DNA of 44,855 nucleotides from Streptomyces djakartensis (GCF_014651075.1 NZ_BMWE01000036.1:1-44855); one strand, 5' to 3'. Shown: positions 32,286 to 42,889, counted from the first letter of the stretch. The notes: generated by a model from the sequence alone, not told the origin. Translations and numbers: made by a program.

Positions 32286-32900
32286 TCAGACCTTCACGCC
32301 CTTGGCGCGCAGGAACTTCACCGGGTCGACCGCCGAGCCGTAGTTCGGGGTGGTACGGATCTCGAAGTGCAGGTGAGGGCCGCTCGAGTTGCCGGTGTTG
32401 CCGGACCGGGCTATCTCCTGGCCGGTCTTGACGATCTGGCCGATGCGCACCTCGACCTTCGACAGATGGGCGTACTGCGAGTACGTGCCGTTGCCGTGCT
32501 TAATCACGATGGCGTTGCCGTACGCGGGGCCGTCACCGGCGCCGTTGCCACCCGCCTTGACGACGGTGCCGCCGTGCGCGGCGACGACCTTGGTGCCGCT
32601 CGGCACGGCGAAGTCCTGCCCGCTGTGGGTGGACTGCCACATGCCGCCGCTCTGGGCGAAGCTCGCGGAGAGCTTGTACTTCTTCACCGGGTCGACCCAG
32701 GTCGGCTTGGCCTTCGTGGCGGCCTTCTCGGCGACGGCCTGCGCCTGGACGGCGGCGGTGCCGGGCGCGGCCGCGGTGTCGGCGGCGGACGCGACCCCGG
32801 CCCCCAGTGCGACCGAGACACCGAGGCCGGCGGCCAGCACGGTCGCACGAGTGCGGAGCCGGGACGTACGGGAAGAGCGGGACGTGACGCGCTGGGACAT
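32286..32900 (-). CDS. secreted M23 (LytM) peptidase
   Basis: A 204-residue wall endopeptidase. The basic N-terminus and hydrophobic signal (VLAAGLGVSVALGAGVASA) end at AAD. The zinc-peptidase domain has metal ligands in HSGQDFAVPSGT (His and Asp) and HLHFEIRT (His-x-His), with GNAIVIKHGNGTYSQYAHL between. It cleaves peptide cross-links of peptidoglycan. I start at MSQRVTSRSS. Many Streptomyces wall hydrolases are controlled by c-di-AMP riboswitches; I looked for that element in this leader and did not find it. Confidence 0.93.
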   Translation of the reverse strand: MSQRVTSRSSRTSRLRTRATVLAAGLGVSVALGAGVASAADTAAAPGTAAVQAQAVAEKAATKAKPTWVDPVKKYKLSASFAQSGGMWQSTHSGQDFAVPSGTKVVAAHGGTVVKAGGNGAGDGPAYGNAIVIKHGNGTYSQYAHLSKVEVRIGQIVKTGQEIARSGNTGNSSGPHLHFEIRTTPNYGSAVDPVKFLRAKGVKV

Positions 32901-33340
32901 CGAAACCTCGGGGTGAAGGGGGCGGAGAAAACCACCCGGCGCACAGTCGCTCGCCGAATGGCCATCCCTTGGTAACCCGAAGTCCGACAAACACCCAAAA
33001 GCGTGATCTACTACGCTAGTTAGTAAACTGGTTCAGTGTTCTACGTCTCTTGACACGGCAGCCATACCGCATAAATACGGGCATTCGGCCGCATTTCATT
33101 GAATCTCCTGCCGCAAGAGACTCTCTCCGGTTGGCCTGTTTGCCACTAATCCGCCTAGTAACGGACATATCGCCTGTGCGGCATATCACCAGGGGCTGTC
33201 TTCGGCCATTCCGTAAATGTGGCGCACGCCTCTAGGCACCTACCGTTCGGTAACCCTACGGTTCCCCTCGCGCCACCCGCGCACACGAACATGCACACGA
33301 CATGTTGGCAGCGTCACGCACGTGAGAGGACCCCCACGAC
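32901..33340. other. long divergent control region, M23 peptidase / HAD phosphatase
   Basis: 440 bp without a gene and noticeably AT-richer than its flanks. On the plus strand TTGACA (33050-33055) lies 16 nt before TAAATA (33072-33077), a possible promoter for the phosphatase gene. A TACTA/TAGTA dyad is at 33009-33025. Confidence 0.5.
33009..33025. promoter_or_regulatory. BlaI/MecI-like dyad
   Basis: TACTACGCTAGTTAGTA has one half-site identical to the TACTAC half of BlaI/MecI operators and another (TTAGTA) differing from GTAGTA at one base. It is about 110 nt upstream of the peptidase start. Confidence 0.3.
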
Positions 33341-33985
33341 ATGCAGACCCGCCCCTGGTCGCGCCGCGCATCGGTGACCGCCGTCTCGGCGGCCGCCCTG
33401 TTGGCCATGGCCGCCCCGGCCGACGCCACGACCAGCACCTCCGCCACCACGGCCGCCACGGCCGTCACCGCGGCCCCCACGGCCGCCGCCGGTGTCGACT
33501 ACGCCGCCTGGCAGAAGGACTGCCAGGCGGTGATGGACCAGGCGCTGCCCTATCTGAAGCAGCGCATCGCGGCCACGAAGCCGGGCGAGAAGCAGGCGAT
33601 CGTCTTCGACATCGACAACACCACGCTGGAGACCGACTTCGGCTTCAGCTACCCGCAGCCCGCCAACAAGCCGGTCCTGGAGGTGGCGAGATATGCCCAG
33701 GAGCGTGGTGTCGCCCTGTTCTTCGTGACCGCCCGGCCGGGCATCATCTACTCGTTCACCGAGTACAACCTCAAGCAGGCCGGCTACCGGGTCTCCGGCC
33801 TCTACGTGCGGAACTTCATCGACCTCTTCAAGAACGTCGCCGAGTACAAGACGGCCCAGCGCGTCGACGTCGAGAGGAAGGGCTACACGATCATCGCGAA
33901 CATCGGCAACAGCGCCACCGACCTCTCGGGCGGCCACGCCGAGAAGACGTACAAGCTGCCGGACTACGACGGGCAGCTCTCCTGA
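33341..33985 (+). CDS. secreted HAD-superfamily acid phosphatase (class B/C-like)
   Basis: A 214-residue exported phosphatase. The signal peptide ends near AAPADA, followed by an Ala/Thr-rich linker. The HAD domain begins FDIDNTTLETD (motif I with two Asp), then LFFVTARPG (motif II Thr), and NIGNSATDLSGGHA (motif IV region). Such enzymes liberate phosphate from nucleotides and other monoesters outside the cell. ATG at 33341. It is divergent from the M23 gene and convergent with clpC across a strong terminator. Confidence 0.92.
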   Translation: MQTRPWSRRASVTAVSAAALLAMAAPADATTSTSATTAATAVTAAPTAAAGVDYAAWQKDCQAVMDQALPYLKQRIAATKPGEKQAIVFDIDNTTLETDFGFSYPQPANKPVLEVARYAQERGVALFFVTARPGIIYSFTEYNLKQAGYRVSGLYVRNFIDLFKNVAEYKTAQRVDVERKGYTIIANIGNSATDLSGGHAEKTYKLPDYDGQLS

Positions 33986-34008
33986 CGGCCGACCCGCCCA
34001 GGGCATGC

Positions 34009-34044
34009 GAGAAGGGCCGGTGCTTTCCAGCACCGGCCCTTCTC
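34009..34044. terminator. bidirectional terminator between HAD phosphatase and clpC
   Basis: A perfect 16-bp stem (GAGAAGGGCCGGTGCT and its complement) with a 4-nt TTCC loop, placed between convergent stops at 33985 and 34060. Confidence 0.88.
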
Positions 34045-34059
34045 ACTCGGCTGTGACGC

Positions 34060-36585
<2,526 letters not shown>

Positions 36586-37026
36586 CGTTAATCGCTCCTC
36601 AGAGCGGTCAGGCAGTGGGGGGAACTTCCCCTCCCTGTCCTTCCGCAGCTTAGTCCCGCAAGCGGGGACCGCTCATTCCAACTGCCGACACCGGACCGAG
36701 AACCAACACCGCCTCCTGACCCCGAACGCCGACATCTGCTCCAACCCGATGGTGCGAGACGATGTTCCCGCAGGCCAGGCAGATACCCCACTCGCCAGTA
36801 CGCCGATGGCGAACGTGAGACGGCCTTTTCCGCGCGGCGCCCCCTCCCACTAGGGATGTCTTACCCGCAGGGACCGGGAGTACATGCCGAACACCCCCGA
36901 TCCCTCCGCTACGGGCGAACAACCTTGCGCCTCCCCGCACCCCCCACACGCCCCTCTTTCGCCACTCAGTGCACTGGGTTAGGCACTCAGCGTAACCCGC
37001 ATGCTCTCCGGGCGGTTGCGCTTGGC
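36586..37026. other. clpC upstream region
   Basis: 441 bp with no supported gene. It should contain the clpC promoter (minus) and one for the plus-strand gene at 37027. Apart from the ClgR-like box, no -35/-10 pair stands out. Confidence 0.5.
36907..36920 (-). promoter_or_regulatory. candidate ClgR box upstream of clpC
   Basis: On the minus strand GTTCGCCCGTAGCG fits the ClgR consensus CGC-Y-N3-R-GCG with the preceding GTT reported for Streptomyces. It is about 320 nt from the clpC ATG, which implies a long leader. Confidence 0.5.
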
Positions 37027-37821
37027 ATGTTCGGTGCCCCTCGCTTCGTGGTCGCGTCCGGGTCCCAGGTGGTCTCGCCGCCCCGTCGTCCGGTCGACCC
37101 GACCGGCCATGGCCCGGGCCGCCCGGCCCCGAGCGGTCAGGTCCGGCGGTGGTACGAGGACCAACTGGGCTGGTCCACGGTGCCGGGGGATCCGGTGCGG
37201 CTGGTGGTGGGGACGCGCTTCGACGTCCTGGACGTGCCGGCCGAGGCGGGACGCGCGGGGCTGCGGCACCTGGGAGCGGGTTCCCCGGTGGCTCTGCGCG
37301 GCGACCGGATGCGTTTCCTGGTGGCCGCGGGCAGCTCGGAGGAACTGCCCGGGCTGCTGGAGTGGCTGGAGTGGGGAACGCTGGCGCTCGACCTGAGAAC
37401 GATCGGCGCGGGCGGCGCGATGGAGGCGCCGTTGCCGCCACCGCCCTGCGGGGCGGGGCGAACGCCGTCCTGCGGGCCTGGCTGGTTTCCTCGGGGGGAC
37501 GGGCTGGTGTCCGGGGAGGCGGACGGGGTGTCGACGAGGGTGACGGCGGAGGATTCGTCGGCCCCCCGGGCCGGCTGGTGCGGGGGGCGCCCGCTCTCAC
37601 CGGGGCGTCGGGCTGGTTCCCAGGGGGCCGCTGTGTGGTTGCGGCCCCCCGAGCCGGGATGCGAGGTCGAGGCCTCGCTGCCGACGCTGTCGGCCTTGGG
37701 GGGCGGTACGCGTGCCGCCGATCTCGTGCGGCTGGTGGCCACGGTGGCCACCCACTGCCACCGAATCCGGCTGCGGCGCGCGTGCGCCCAGCCGACGCGC
37801 CCGCCTGCGCGGGGTCGGTAG
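37027..37821 (+). CDS. bifunctional primase/polymerase-like protein (orphan)
   Basis: About 264 residues, resembling the N-terminal primase-polymerase domain found in many Streptomyces orphan genes: VRRWYEDQLGWSTVPGDPVRLVVGTRFDVLDVPAEAG near the start, SPVALRGDRMRFLVAAGS, and near the end GSQGAAVWLRPPEPGCEVEASLPTLSAL. A roughly 60-residue low-complexity insert (PLPPPPCGAGRTPSCG...) lies between. The C-terminal helicase part seen in plasmid proteins is missing. The start is uncertain; ATG 37027 is chosen. It ends 12 nt from lsr2 (convergent). Function unknown. Confidence 0.7.
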   Translation: MFGAPRFVVASGSQVVSPPRRPVDPTGHGPGRPAPSGQVRRWYEDQLGWSTVPGDPVRLVVGTRFDVLDVPAEAGRAGLRHLGAGSPVALRGDRMRFLVAAGSSEELPGLLEWLEWGTLALDLRTIGAGGAMEAPLPPPPCGAGRTPSCGPGWFPRGDGLVSGEADGVSTRVTAEDSSAPRAGWCGGRPLSPGRRAGSQGAAVWLRPPEPGCEVEASLPTLSALGGGTRAADLVRLVATVATHCHRIRLRRACAQPTRPPARGR

Positions 37822-37833
37822 TGGAGCCGCTGT

Positions 37834-38169
37834 TCAGCCGTTGGCCTTCTCGTAGGCCTCGCGGATGGTCGCGGGGACCCGGCCGCGGTCGTTGACCTCG
37901 TAGCCGTTCTCCTTCGCCCAGGCGCGGATGGCCGCGGTGTCCTGGCTGCCGCTCGAAGCCGCGCGCGTCTTTCCGCGCCCGCCCGAAGCACGGCCTCCGG
38001 TACGACGACCGCCCTTCACGTAAGGCTCGAGAAGGCCACGGAGCTTGTCCGCATTGGCGGTCGTGAGATCGATCTCGTACGTCTTGCCGTCCAGCGCGAA
38101 CGTCACGGTCTCGTCCGCCTCGCCGCCGTCGAGGTCGTCGACAAGAAGGACCTGAACCTTCTGTGCCAC
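37834..38169 (-). CDS. lsr2: nucleoid-associated protein Lsr2
   Basis: The 111-residue actinobacterial H-NS analogue that binds AT-rich DNA and silences foreign or specialised-metabolite genes. The N-terminal dimerisation domain reads VQVLLVDDLDGGEADETVTFALDGKTYEIDL; the C-terminal DNA-binding domain ends AIRAWAKENGYEVNDRGRVPATIREAYEKA, containing the RGR AT-hook-like motif. A GTG start is preferred because AAAGGA lies 6 nt upstream; an ATG five codons earlier overlaps that site. The clpC-lsr2 neighbourhood is conserved in Streptomyces. Confidence 0.96.
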   Translation of the reverse strand: MAQKVQVLLVDDLDGGEADETVTFALDGKTYEIDLTTANADKLRGLLEPYVKGGRRTGGRASGGRGKTRAASSGSQDTAAIRAWAKENGYEVNDRGRVPATIREAYEKANG

Positions 38170-38472
38170 CGGATTTCCTTTCATCGATATCTTCAGGGCC
38201 GGGGCGTGCCGGCATCGGCCGTATCGCCGTCCCCTGTTATATGCAGTACTGCGTTACCTCGGAAAGCAAACCGCTTTTGCCGGAAAAACACAAACCCTCG
38301 GCAGAGACCGGCAGCCCCGCCTCCGTCCGGAAACGTGCGCGTTTCGGACATAGGGCACCCGGGAAGGGCCGGCGGCTCGGAATATGCCTTGACGAAGCCG
38401 GTCGGCAGGTGTTGCGGCCGGACTTGGCCGACTTGCCGCCGACTTGCGGCCGACTTGCGATCCTCCCGACGA
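38170..38472. other. lsr2 upstream region
   Basis: 303 bp with no gene. It is AT-richer at 38230-38300, where the lsr2 promoter is expected, and carries the phased repeat described separately. Confidence 0.5.
38418..38459. repeat. four phased CCGACTTG repeats
   Basis: ACTTG cores start at 38422, 38431, 38442 and 38452 (spacing 9, 11 and 10 bp), each preceded by CCG or CCGG. The near-helical spacing could present a protein-binding face. It is about 250 bp upstream of lsr2 and just after the GNAT gene's stop. Confidence 0.6.
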
Positions 38473-39006
38473 TCACAGATGCAGAAGCATCCGGCTGTTG
38501 CCCAAGGTGTTCGGTTTCACTCGTTCGAGACCGAGGAACTCCGCGACACCCTCGTCATAGGAACGCAGCAGCTCGGCGTAGACATCGGTGTCAACGGGCG
38601 TCTCACCGATCTCCACGAAGCCGTGCTTGCTGAAGAACTCCACTTCGAAGGTCAGACAGAAAACCCGGCGAACGCCGAGCCAGCGGGCGGTGTCCAGCAA
38701 CTTCTCCAGCAACTGGTGTCCGACGCCCGCGCCCTTCAGGCCGGGCTTCACCGCGAGAGTGCGGACTTCGGCGAGGTCTTCCCACATCACGTGCAGCGCG
38801 CCGCAGCCGACGACCTCGGCGTTGTCGTCCCGTTCCGCGACCCAGAACTCCTGGATGTCCTCGTAAAGCGTCACCGTTGCTTTGTCGAGCAGGATGCGGC
38901 CGCGGACGTAGGCGTCAAGGAGACCGCGCACGGCCGGCACATCGCTGGTGCGGGCCCGCCGGACGGTGATGGCTTTTGCGGGGGCTTCGGGGGTCTTCGC
39001 GGACAT
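38473..39006 (-). CDS. GNAT acetyltransferase, amino-acid N-acetyltransferase type
   Basis: A 177-residue GNAT-fold enzyme: VRRARTSDVPAVRGLLDAYV opens the fold, AEVRTLAVKPGLKGAGVGHQLLEKLL carries the acetyl-CoA pyrophosphate loop, and LTFEVEFFSKHGFVEIGE the final strand. Layout and length resemble the short actinobacterial ArgA (Rv2747 type), which acetylates glutamate or glutamine in arginine synthesis; that assignment is tentative. It follows the BlaI-type gene by 9 nt and is probably cotranscribed. Confidence 0.87.
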   Translation of the reverse strand: MSAKTPEAPAKAITVRRARTSDVPAVRGLLDAYVRGRILLDKATVTLYEDIQEFWVAERDDNAEVVGCGALHVMWEDLAEVRTLAVKPGLKGAGVGHQLLEKLLDTARWLGVRRVFCLTFEVEFFSKHGFVEIGETPVDTDVYAELLRSYDEGVAEFLGLERVKPNTLGNSRMLLHL

Positions 39007-39015
39007 GAGCGGACG

Positions 39016-39471
39016 CTATCGCCCGCCTCGATCCTGGGCGGAGGCGGGGTTCTCCGGGGAGGCCTCCCCCGGTTCCGCGGTTTCCGACGGCGCGGTCGGT
39101 TTCTGGGTTTCCGGTCCCTGGACGATGCGCACGGCATCGCGGAGAGTCTGTCGCTGTTCTTCGCTCATCATGCCGAAGAAGGCGACGAGAGCCGCCGCGG
39201 GGTTGTCGCTCTGCGACCAGGCGTCGTTCATCAGGGCGGCGGCGTAGGCGGCGCGGGTGGAGACCGCCTCATATCGATAGGCGCGGCCTTCCGCTTCGCG
39301 GCGCACCCAGCCCTTCTGATGGAGATTGTCCAAAACGGTCATCACCGTGGTGTACGCGATGGACCGCTCCTTCTGAAGATCTTCCAGGACTTCTCGAACG
39401 GTCACCGGGCGGTTCCACTTCCACACCCGCGACATGACCGCGTCTTCGAGTTCTCCCAATGGGCGAGGCAC
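39016..39471 (-). CDS. BlaI/MecI/CopY-family transcriptional repressor
   Basis: A 151-residue winged-helix protein: LGELEDAVMSRVWKWNRPVTVREVLEDLQKERSIAYTTVMTVLDNLHQKGWVRREAEGRAYRYE is the canonical BlaI DNA-binding domain (recognition helix at AYTTVMTVLDNL). A dimerisation region includes ALVAFFGMMSEEQRQTL. No BlaR1-type sensor protease is adjacent. The GTG start is at 39471. The GNAT gene follows directly. Confidence 0.93.
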   Translation of the reverse strand: MPRPLGELEDAVMSRVWKWNRPVTVREVLEDLQKERSIAYTTVMTVLDNLHQKGWVRREAEGRAYRYEAVSTRAAYAAALMNDAWSQSDNPAAALVAFFGMMSEEQRQTLRDAVRIVQGPETQKPTAPSETAEPGEASPENPASAQDRGGR

Positions 39472-39540
39472 AGCTCAGAACAATAGTGGGAGATCTCGGT
39501 ATTGGCGTGGCGGACGTGCGCTTCACCGGCGAACGGGAAC

Positions 39541-39590
39541 AAAAAGGGCGTACGACCCGGAGCGCGTGGCGCTGCACGGGGTCGTACGCC
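39541..39590 (-). terminator. intrinsic terminator with U-run
   Basis: GGCGTACGACCC pairs perfectly with GGGTCGTACGCC (39547-39558 with 39579-39590) across a 20-nt loop. On the minus strand it is followed by TTTTTG. It is 15 nt beyond the stop of the small gene at 39606. Confidence 0.8.
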
Positions 39591-39605
39591 GTCGGCGGGA
39601 ATGAG

Positions 39606-39794
39606 TCAGGCGTCGGCCTTCGGTGACGTCGCCGAAGGCTGCGGGCCGCCCTCCAGGCGTGCGAGGGCGGCATCCACGGCCGCGTCCTCCTTGGCCTTGT
39701 TGGCGCCGCCCTGGGTCTTCACGATCACCCGGATCACGCCGATGAAGAAGACGGCCATGACGACCGGGGGCAGGAGCGCGGAGACGTAGTCCAT
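39606..39794 (-). CDS. small membrane protein, unknown function
   Basis: 62 residues with one N-terminal transmembrane helix (LLPPVVMAVFFIGVIRVIV, about residues 7-25) and a charged, helical cytoplasmic tail (KAKEDAAVDAALARLEGG). ATG at 39794; its own terminator follows. The codon pattern supports a real gene. I do not recognise a family. Confidence 0.7.
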   Translation of the reverse strand: MDYVSALLPPVVMAVFFIGVIRVIVKTQGGANKAKEDAAVDAALARLEGGPQPSATSPKADA

Positions 39795-39812
39795 GGCTCC
39801 AGAGTAGCCACG

Positions 39813-40496
39813 TCAGCCCGCGGCGAGCTGCTGGGGGTTCGCCGGGGGTGGCGGGGTGGGCTTGCGTCGCGGGAAGACCTCGCCCGGGGTCGGGATGGGG
39901 CGGGAGGGCTTCGGTGTGCCCGGGGGCGGGGCCGGGGTGGGCTTGGGGGTGGGGGTGGGGGCCGGCTTCGGGGCGGGCGGCTTTCGTTCGGGCTTCTTCT
40001 CGGCGTGGCCCTCGGGGTGCCGGGGGGTACCGGCGAGGCCGCCCGGGAGGGGCAGGAGGTGGCGGCCGGATCGGGAGCGGGAGGCCGGGACGGTGGCGGG
40101 CCTGGGGATCGCGGGGGTGGACGGCTCGTCGAACGGGCTGCAGCGCTCCAGGAGGGCGGCAGCGGTGGGGTTGCCGCGCAGGGCGCGGAGAGCGGCGAGG
40201 TCGTCGGGGAGGGGGCGGTATCCGGCGCCCAGTGCCTCGTCCAGGAGTGTGAGGTAGCCGGCGGCGGTGCCGGGCAGGGCGGCGCGGTACCGGCCGAGGT
40301 CGGCCACGAGGAAGGCACGCAGCCGGGCCCCCTCCCGCATCGCCTCATCGAGCGACTCCGCGAGGCGGAGGCAGTCCTTGGCGTCGTCGGACGAGAGCGA
40401 GGTGGGGTGGAGGGCGAGGGCGAGAGCGCGGCGGAGCACACGCAGCTCCTCCACGCCGAACGCCATGCCGCCGCGGGATCCGTATGGCGTGGGCAT
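39813..40496 (-). CDS. conserved hypothetical, helical domain plus Pro-rich tail
   Basis: About 227 residues. The first 140 are helical, with VLRRALALALHPTSLSSDDAKDCLRLAESLDEAMREGARLRAFLVADLGRYRAALPGTA and LLDEALGAGYRPLP. The remainder is a low-complexity Pro/Lys/Thr tail (PAPTPTPKPTPAPPPGTPKP). No signal or transmembrane segment. ATG at 40496 or 40466. Copy B of the dispersed repeat lies about 100 bp upstream. No function is assigned. Confidence 0.75.
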   Translation of the reverse strand: MPTPYGSRGGMAFGVEELRVLRRALALALHPTSLSSDDAKDCLRLAESLDEAMREGARLRAFLVADLGRYRAALPGTAAGYLTLLDEALGAGYRPLPDDLAALRALRGNPTAAALLERCSPFDEPSTPAIPRPATVPASRSRSGRHLLPLPGGLAGTPRHPEGHAEKKPERKPPAPKPAPTPTPKPTPAPPPGTPKPSRPIPTPGEVFPRRKPTPPPPANPQQLAAG

Positions 40497-40593
40497 GCGG
40501 CGACGATACGCGCTAATCAGACAAATCCCGCATAACGGGTGGGTGTGGCGCGGGGGACCACCCGGGTGGGGGCCGTGGGGTGCCTGTGGCGGC

Positions 40594-40775
40594 GGTGGGG
40601 GTGCGCGTTGCGCGTGCCGCTGGGTGGGGGGTCGGGGACGTGCCGGGGGGTGTCCGTCCTCGGAACGGCGCGATGGAGTCGGATACCGAGTGACTGTCCG
40701 TTGACGCGCCAACCGCTGCGGGCGGACACCCCCCGACACGTCCCCTCCCGTGCGTACGCGGCTGCGGGCGCGTCT
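40594..40775. repeat. dispersed intergenic repeat, copy B, with long hairpin
   Basis: Collinear with 3285-3466 (constant offset 37309 bp), with about six substitutions in 182 bp. The inverted arms are at 40634-40656 and 40723-40745 (23 nt, one mismatch at a different position from copy A). Confidence 0.8.
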
Positions 40776-40796
40776 CGCTCCAGCTGCCGTCGACCG

Positions 40797-41080
40797 CCGC
40801 TGCGGGCAGTCGTAGCCGCCCCAGCTGCGGGCAGTCGTGCCGTTGGGGCGATGGGGGTCCCCCCTGCTCGAGCGAAGCCGAGAGCTTGGGGGAGGGTGGG
40901 CGCAGCGGCACCTCGTCGCGCCGAGTTGCGCAACGCCCCCGCCCCAGCACCCACGCCGAGGGCCTCGCAACGCCGGGATGCGCACGCCCGGGCCCCAGCA
41001 CCAACGCCCAGCACCCCGCAACGCCGGGATGCGCAAACCCACGGCCCGGCATCCACGCCGAGCACCTGACAGCGGCCGGC
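40797..41080. repeat. mosaic of short intergenic repeats, second location
   Basis: Shares the CTGCGGGCAGTCGT blocks, the CCCCC...GGGGG hairpin (40860-40892) and the GTGGGCGCAGCGGCACC block with 3466-3840. Three related units containing CGCAACGCCGGGATGCGCA and CACCAACGCC follow in tandem toward coaX. The 40497-41090 stretch contains no gene I can support. Confidence 0.7.
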
Positions 41081-41090
41081 CCTCGGTGTC

Positions 41091-41888
41091 CTACAGGCGC
41101 GAGGCGTTCCGCTCGTACACCAGGCGCAACCCGATCAGCGTCAGCCACGGCTCGTGCTCGTCTATGACCGACGACTCGCCCAGGACCATGGGTGCCAGAC
41201 CACCCGTCGCGATGACCGTGACGTCGTCCGGGTCGTCGGACAGCTCGCGGGCCATGCGGTTGACCACCCCGTCGACCTGTCCGGCGAAGCCGTAGATGAT
41301 GCCCGACTGCATCGCCTCGACCGTGTTCTTGCCGATGACGCTGCGGGGCCGCGCCACCTCGATCTTGCGGAGCTGGGCGCCGCGGACGCCGAGGGCCTCG
41401 ACGGAGATCTCGATGCCGGGGGCGATGACCCCGCCGACGTACTCGCCGCGCGCGCTCACCGCGTCGAACGTCGTCGCCGTGCCGAAGTCGACCACGATGG
41501 CCGGGCCGCCGTAGAGCTCGACGGCCGCGACCGCGTTGATGATGCGGTCCGCGCCGACCTCCTTGGGATGGTCCGTGAGGATCGGCACGCCCGTCTTGAC
41601 GCCCGGTTCGACGAGGACCGCGGGCACGTCGCCGTAGTAGCGGCGGGTCACCTCGCGGAGTTCGTGCAGGACCGAGGGGACGGTCGCGCAGATGGCGATG
41701 CCGTCGATGCCGTCGCCCAGATCCTCGCCGAGCAGCGGGTGCACGCCCATCAGACCCTGGAGGAGGACCGCCAGCTCGTCGGCGGTGCGGCGCGCGTCCG
41801 TGGAGATGCGCCAGTGTTCGACGATCTCGTCGCCGTCGAACAGGCCGAGGACGGTATGGGTGTTGCCTACGTCGATCGTGAGCAGCAT
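41091..41888 (-). CDS. coaX: type III pantothenate kinase
   Basis: Phosphorylates pantothenate in the first step of CoA synthesis; the type III enzyme needs a monovalent cation and is not feedback-inhibited by CoA. The 265-residue product begins MLLTIDVGNTHTVLGLF (phosphate-binding motif), continues with the DARRTADELA region, VDFGTATTFDAVSARGEY and GGVIAPGIEIS, and ends with the IGLRLVYERN helix. The frame is open far upstream, but MLLTIDVGNT fixes the start. It is the last gene of panC-nadB-nadC-coaX, 17 nt after nadC. Confidence 0.97.
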   Translation of the reverse strand: MLLTIDVGNTHTVLGLFDGDEIVEHWRISTDARRTADELAVLLQGLMGVHPLLGEDLGDGIDGIAICATVPSVLHELREVTRRYYGDVPAVLVEPGVKTGVPILTDHPKEVGADRIINAVAAVELYGGPAIVVDFGTATTFDAVSARGEYVGGVIAPGIEISVEALGVRGAQLRKIEVARPRSVIGKNTVEAMQSGIIYGFAGQVDGVVNRMARELSDDPDDVTVIATGGLAPMVLGESSVIDEHEPWLTLIGLRLVYERNASRL

Positions 41889-41905
41889 GGCCCGTACCCG
41901 CTCCC

Positions 41906-42889
41906 CTACTCCGCCGGCCGGAGGTCCAGGCCGATGTCCAGGATCGGCGAGGAGTGGGTGAGGGCGCCGACGGCCAGGTAGTCGACGCCGGTGTCGGCGT
42001 AGGCCTTGGCGCCCGCGAGGGTGAGACGGCCCGAGGCCTCCAGGACGGCGCGGCCCTGGACGACGGCGACGGCCTCCTCGCACTCCGTCGGCGTGAAGTT
42101 GTCCAGGAGGATCAGGTCGGCACCGGCGTCCAGAACCTCGCGGAGCTGGTGGAGGGTGTCGACCTCGACCTCGATGGGGACGTCGGGGAAGCGTTCGCGG
42201 ACCGCCTCGAAGGCCTGGGCGACGCCGCCCGCGGCGACCACGTGGTTGTCCTTGACGAGGGCCGCGTCCGAGAGGGACATGCGGTGGTTGACGCCGCCGC
42301 CGCAGCGGACCGCGTACTTCTCCAGCGAGCGCAGGCCGGGGGTGGTCTTGCGGGTGTCCCTGACCTTGGCCTTGGTGCCGTCCAGGGCGTCCGCCCAGGC
42401 GCGGGTGGCCGTCGCGATGCCGGACAGGCGGCACAGGATGTTCAGCGCGCTGCGCTCGGCGGTGAGCAGGTCGCGGGTGCGGGTGGTGACCGAGAGGAGC
42501 TTCTGGCCCGCCTCGACACGGTCGCCGTCCTCCGCGTGGCGTTCGATCTCCAGTTCCTCCTCGCAGACGACCGAGATGACGGCCTCGGCGATGCGCAGGC
42601 CCGCCACGACGCCGGTCTCGCGGGCGGTGAAGTCGGCGGTGGCGACCGCGTCCTCGGGGATCGTCGCGACCGTCGTCACGTCCACGCCGTTGGCCAGGTC
42701 CTCCTGGATGGCCACGTTGGCGATGTCCTCGACCTCGACGGGGTCGAGGCCGGCGTCGGCCAGGAGCTGGGCGAGCGCGGGGTCCAGGCCGCACTCGAGG
42801 TAGGCCTCTTCGTCCGCGCCGCAGGCGCAGCCGTCGCCGCAGCCTCCGGACGGGGCGAGGGGAAGATCGGGGGTGCTCACGTCGGTCAC
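41906..42889 (-). CDS. nadC: nicotinate-nucleotide diphosphorylase (carboxylating)
   Basis: Quinolinate phosphoribosyltransferase: makes nicotinate mononucleotide from quinolinate and PRPP. About 327 residues. After a Cys-rich N-terminus (GGCGDGCACGADEE) the typical enzyme follows: VEVEDIANVAIQEDLANGVDVTT, LSGIATATRAW, DTRKTTPGLRSLEKYAVRCGGGVNHR (substrate Arg/Lys/His) and DLILLDNFTPTECEEAV. GTG at 42889 overlaps the nadB stop as GTGA; a GTG three codons later has better ribosome-site spacing. Coupled to nadB. Confidence 0.95.
   Translation of the reverse strand: MTDVSTPDLPLAPSGGCGDGCACGADEEAYLECGLDPALAQLLADAGLDPVEVEDIANVAIQEDLANGVDVTTVATIPEDAVATADFTARETGVVAGLRIAEAVISVVCEEELEIERHAEDGDRVEAGQKLLSVTTRTRDLLTAERSALNILCRLSGIATATRAWADALDGTKAKVRDTRKTTPGLRSLEKYAVRCGGGVNHRMSLSDAALVKDNHVVAAGGVAQAFEAVRERFPDVPIEVEVDTLHQLREVLDAGADLILLDNFTPTECEEAVAVVQGRAVLEASGRLTLAGAKAYADTGVDYLAVGALTHSSPILDIGLDLRPAE

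Noticed and set aside
32901..33240. c-di-AMP (ydaO-type) riboswitch in the M23 peptidase leader
   Set aside because: Such switches precede many Streptomyces wall hydrolases, but the conserved cores (GGGGGAACC, GGGGUGAAUC, CCGACAGCUAACC) are not present in order on the minus strand.
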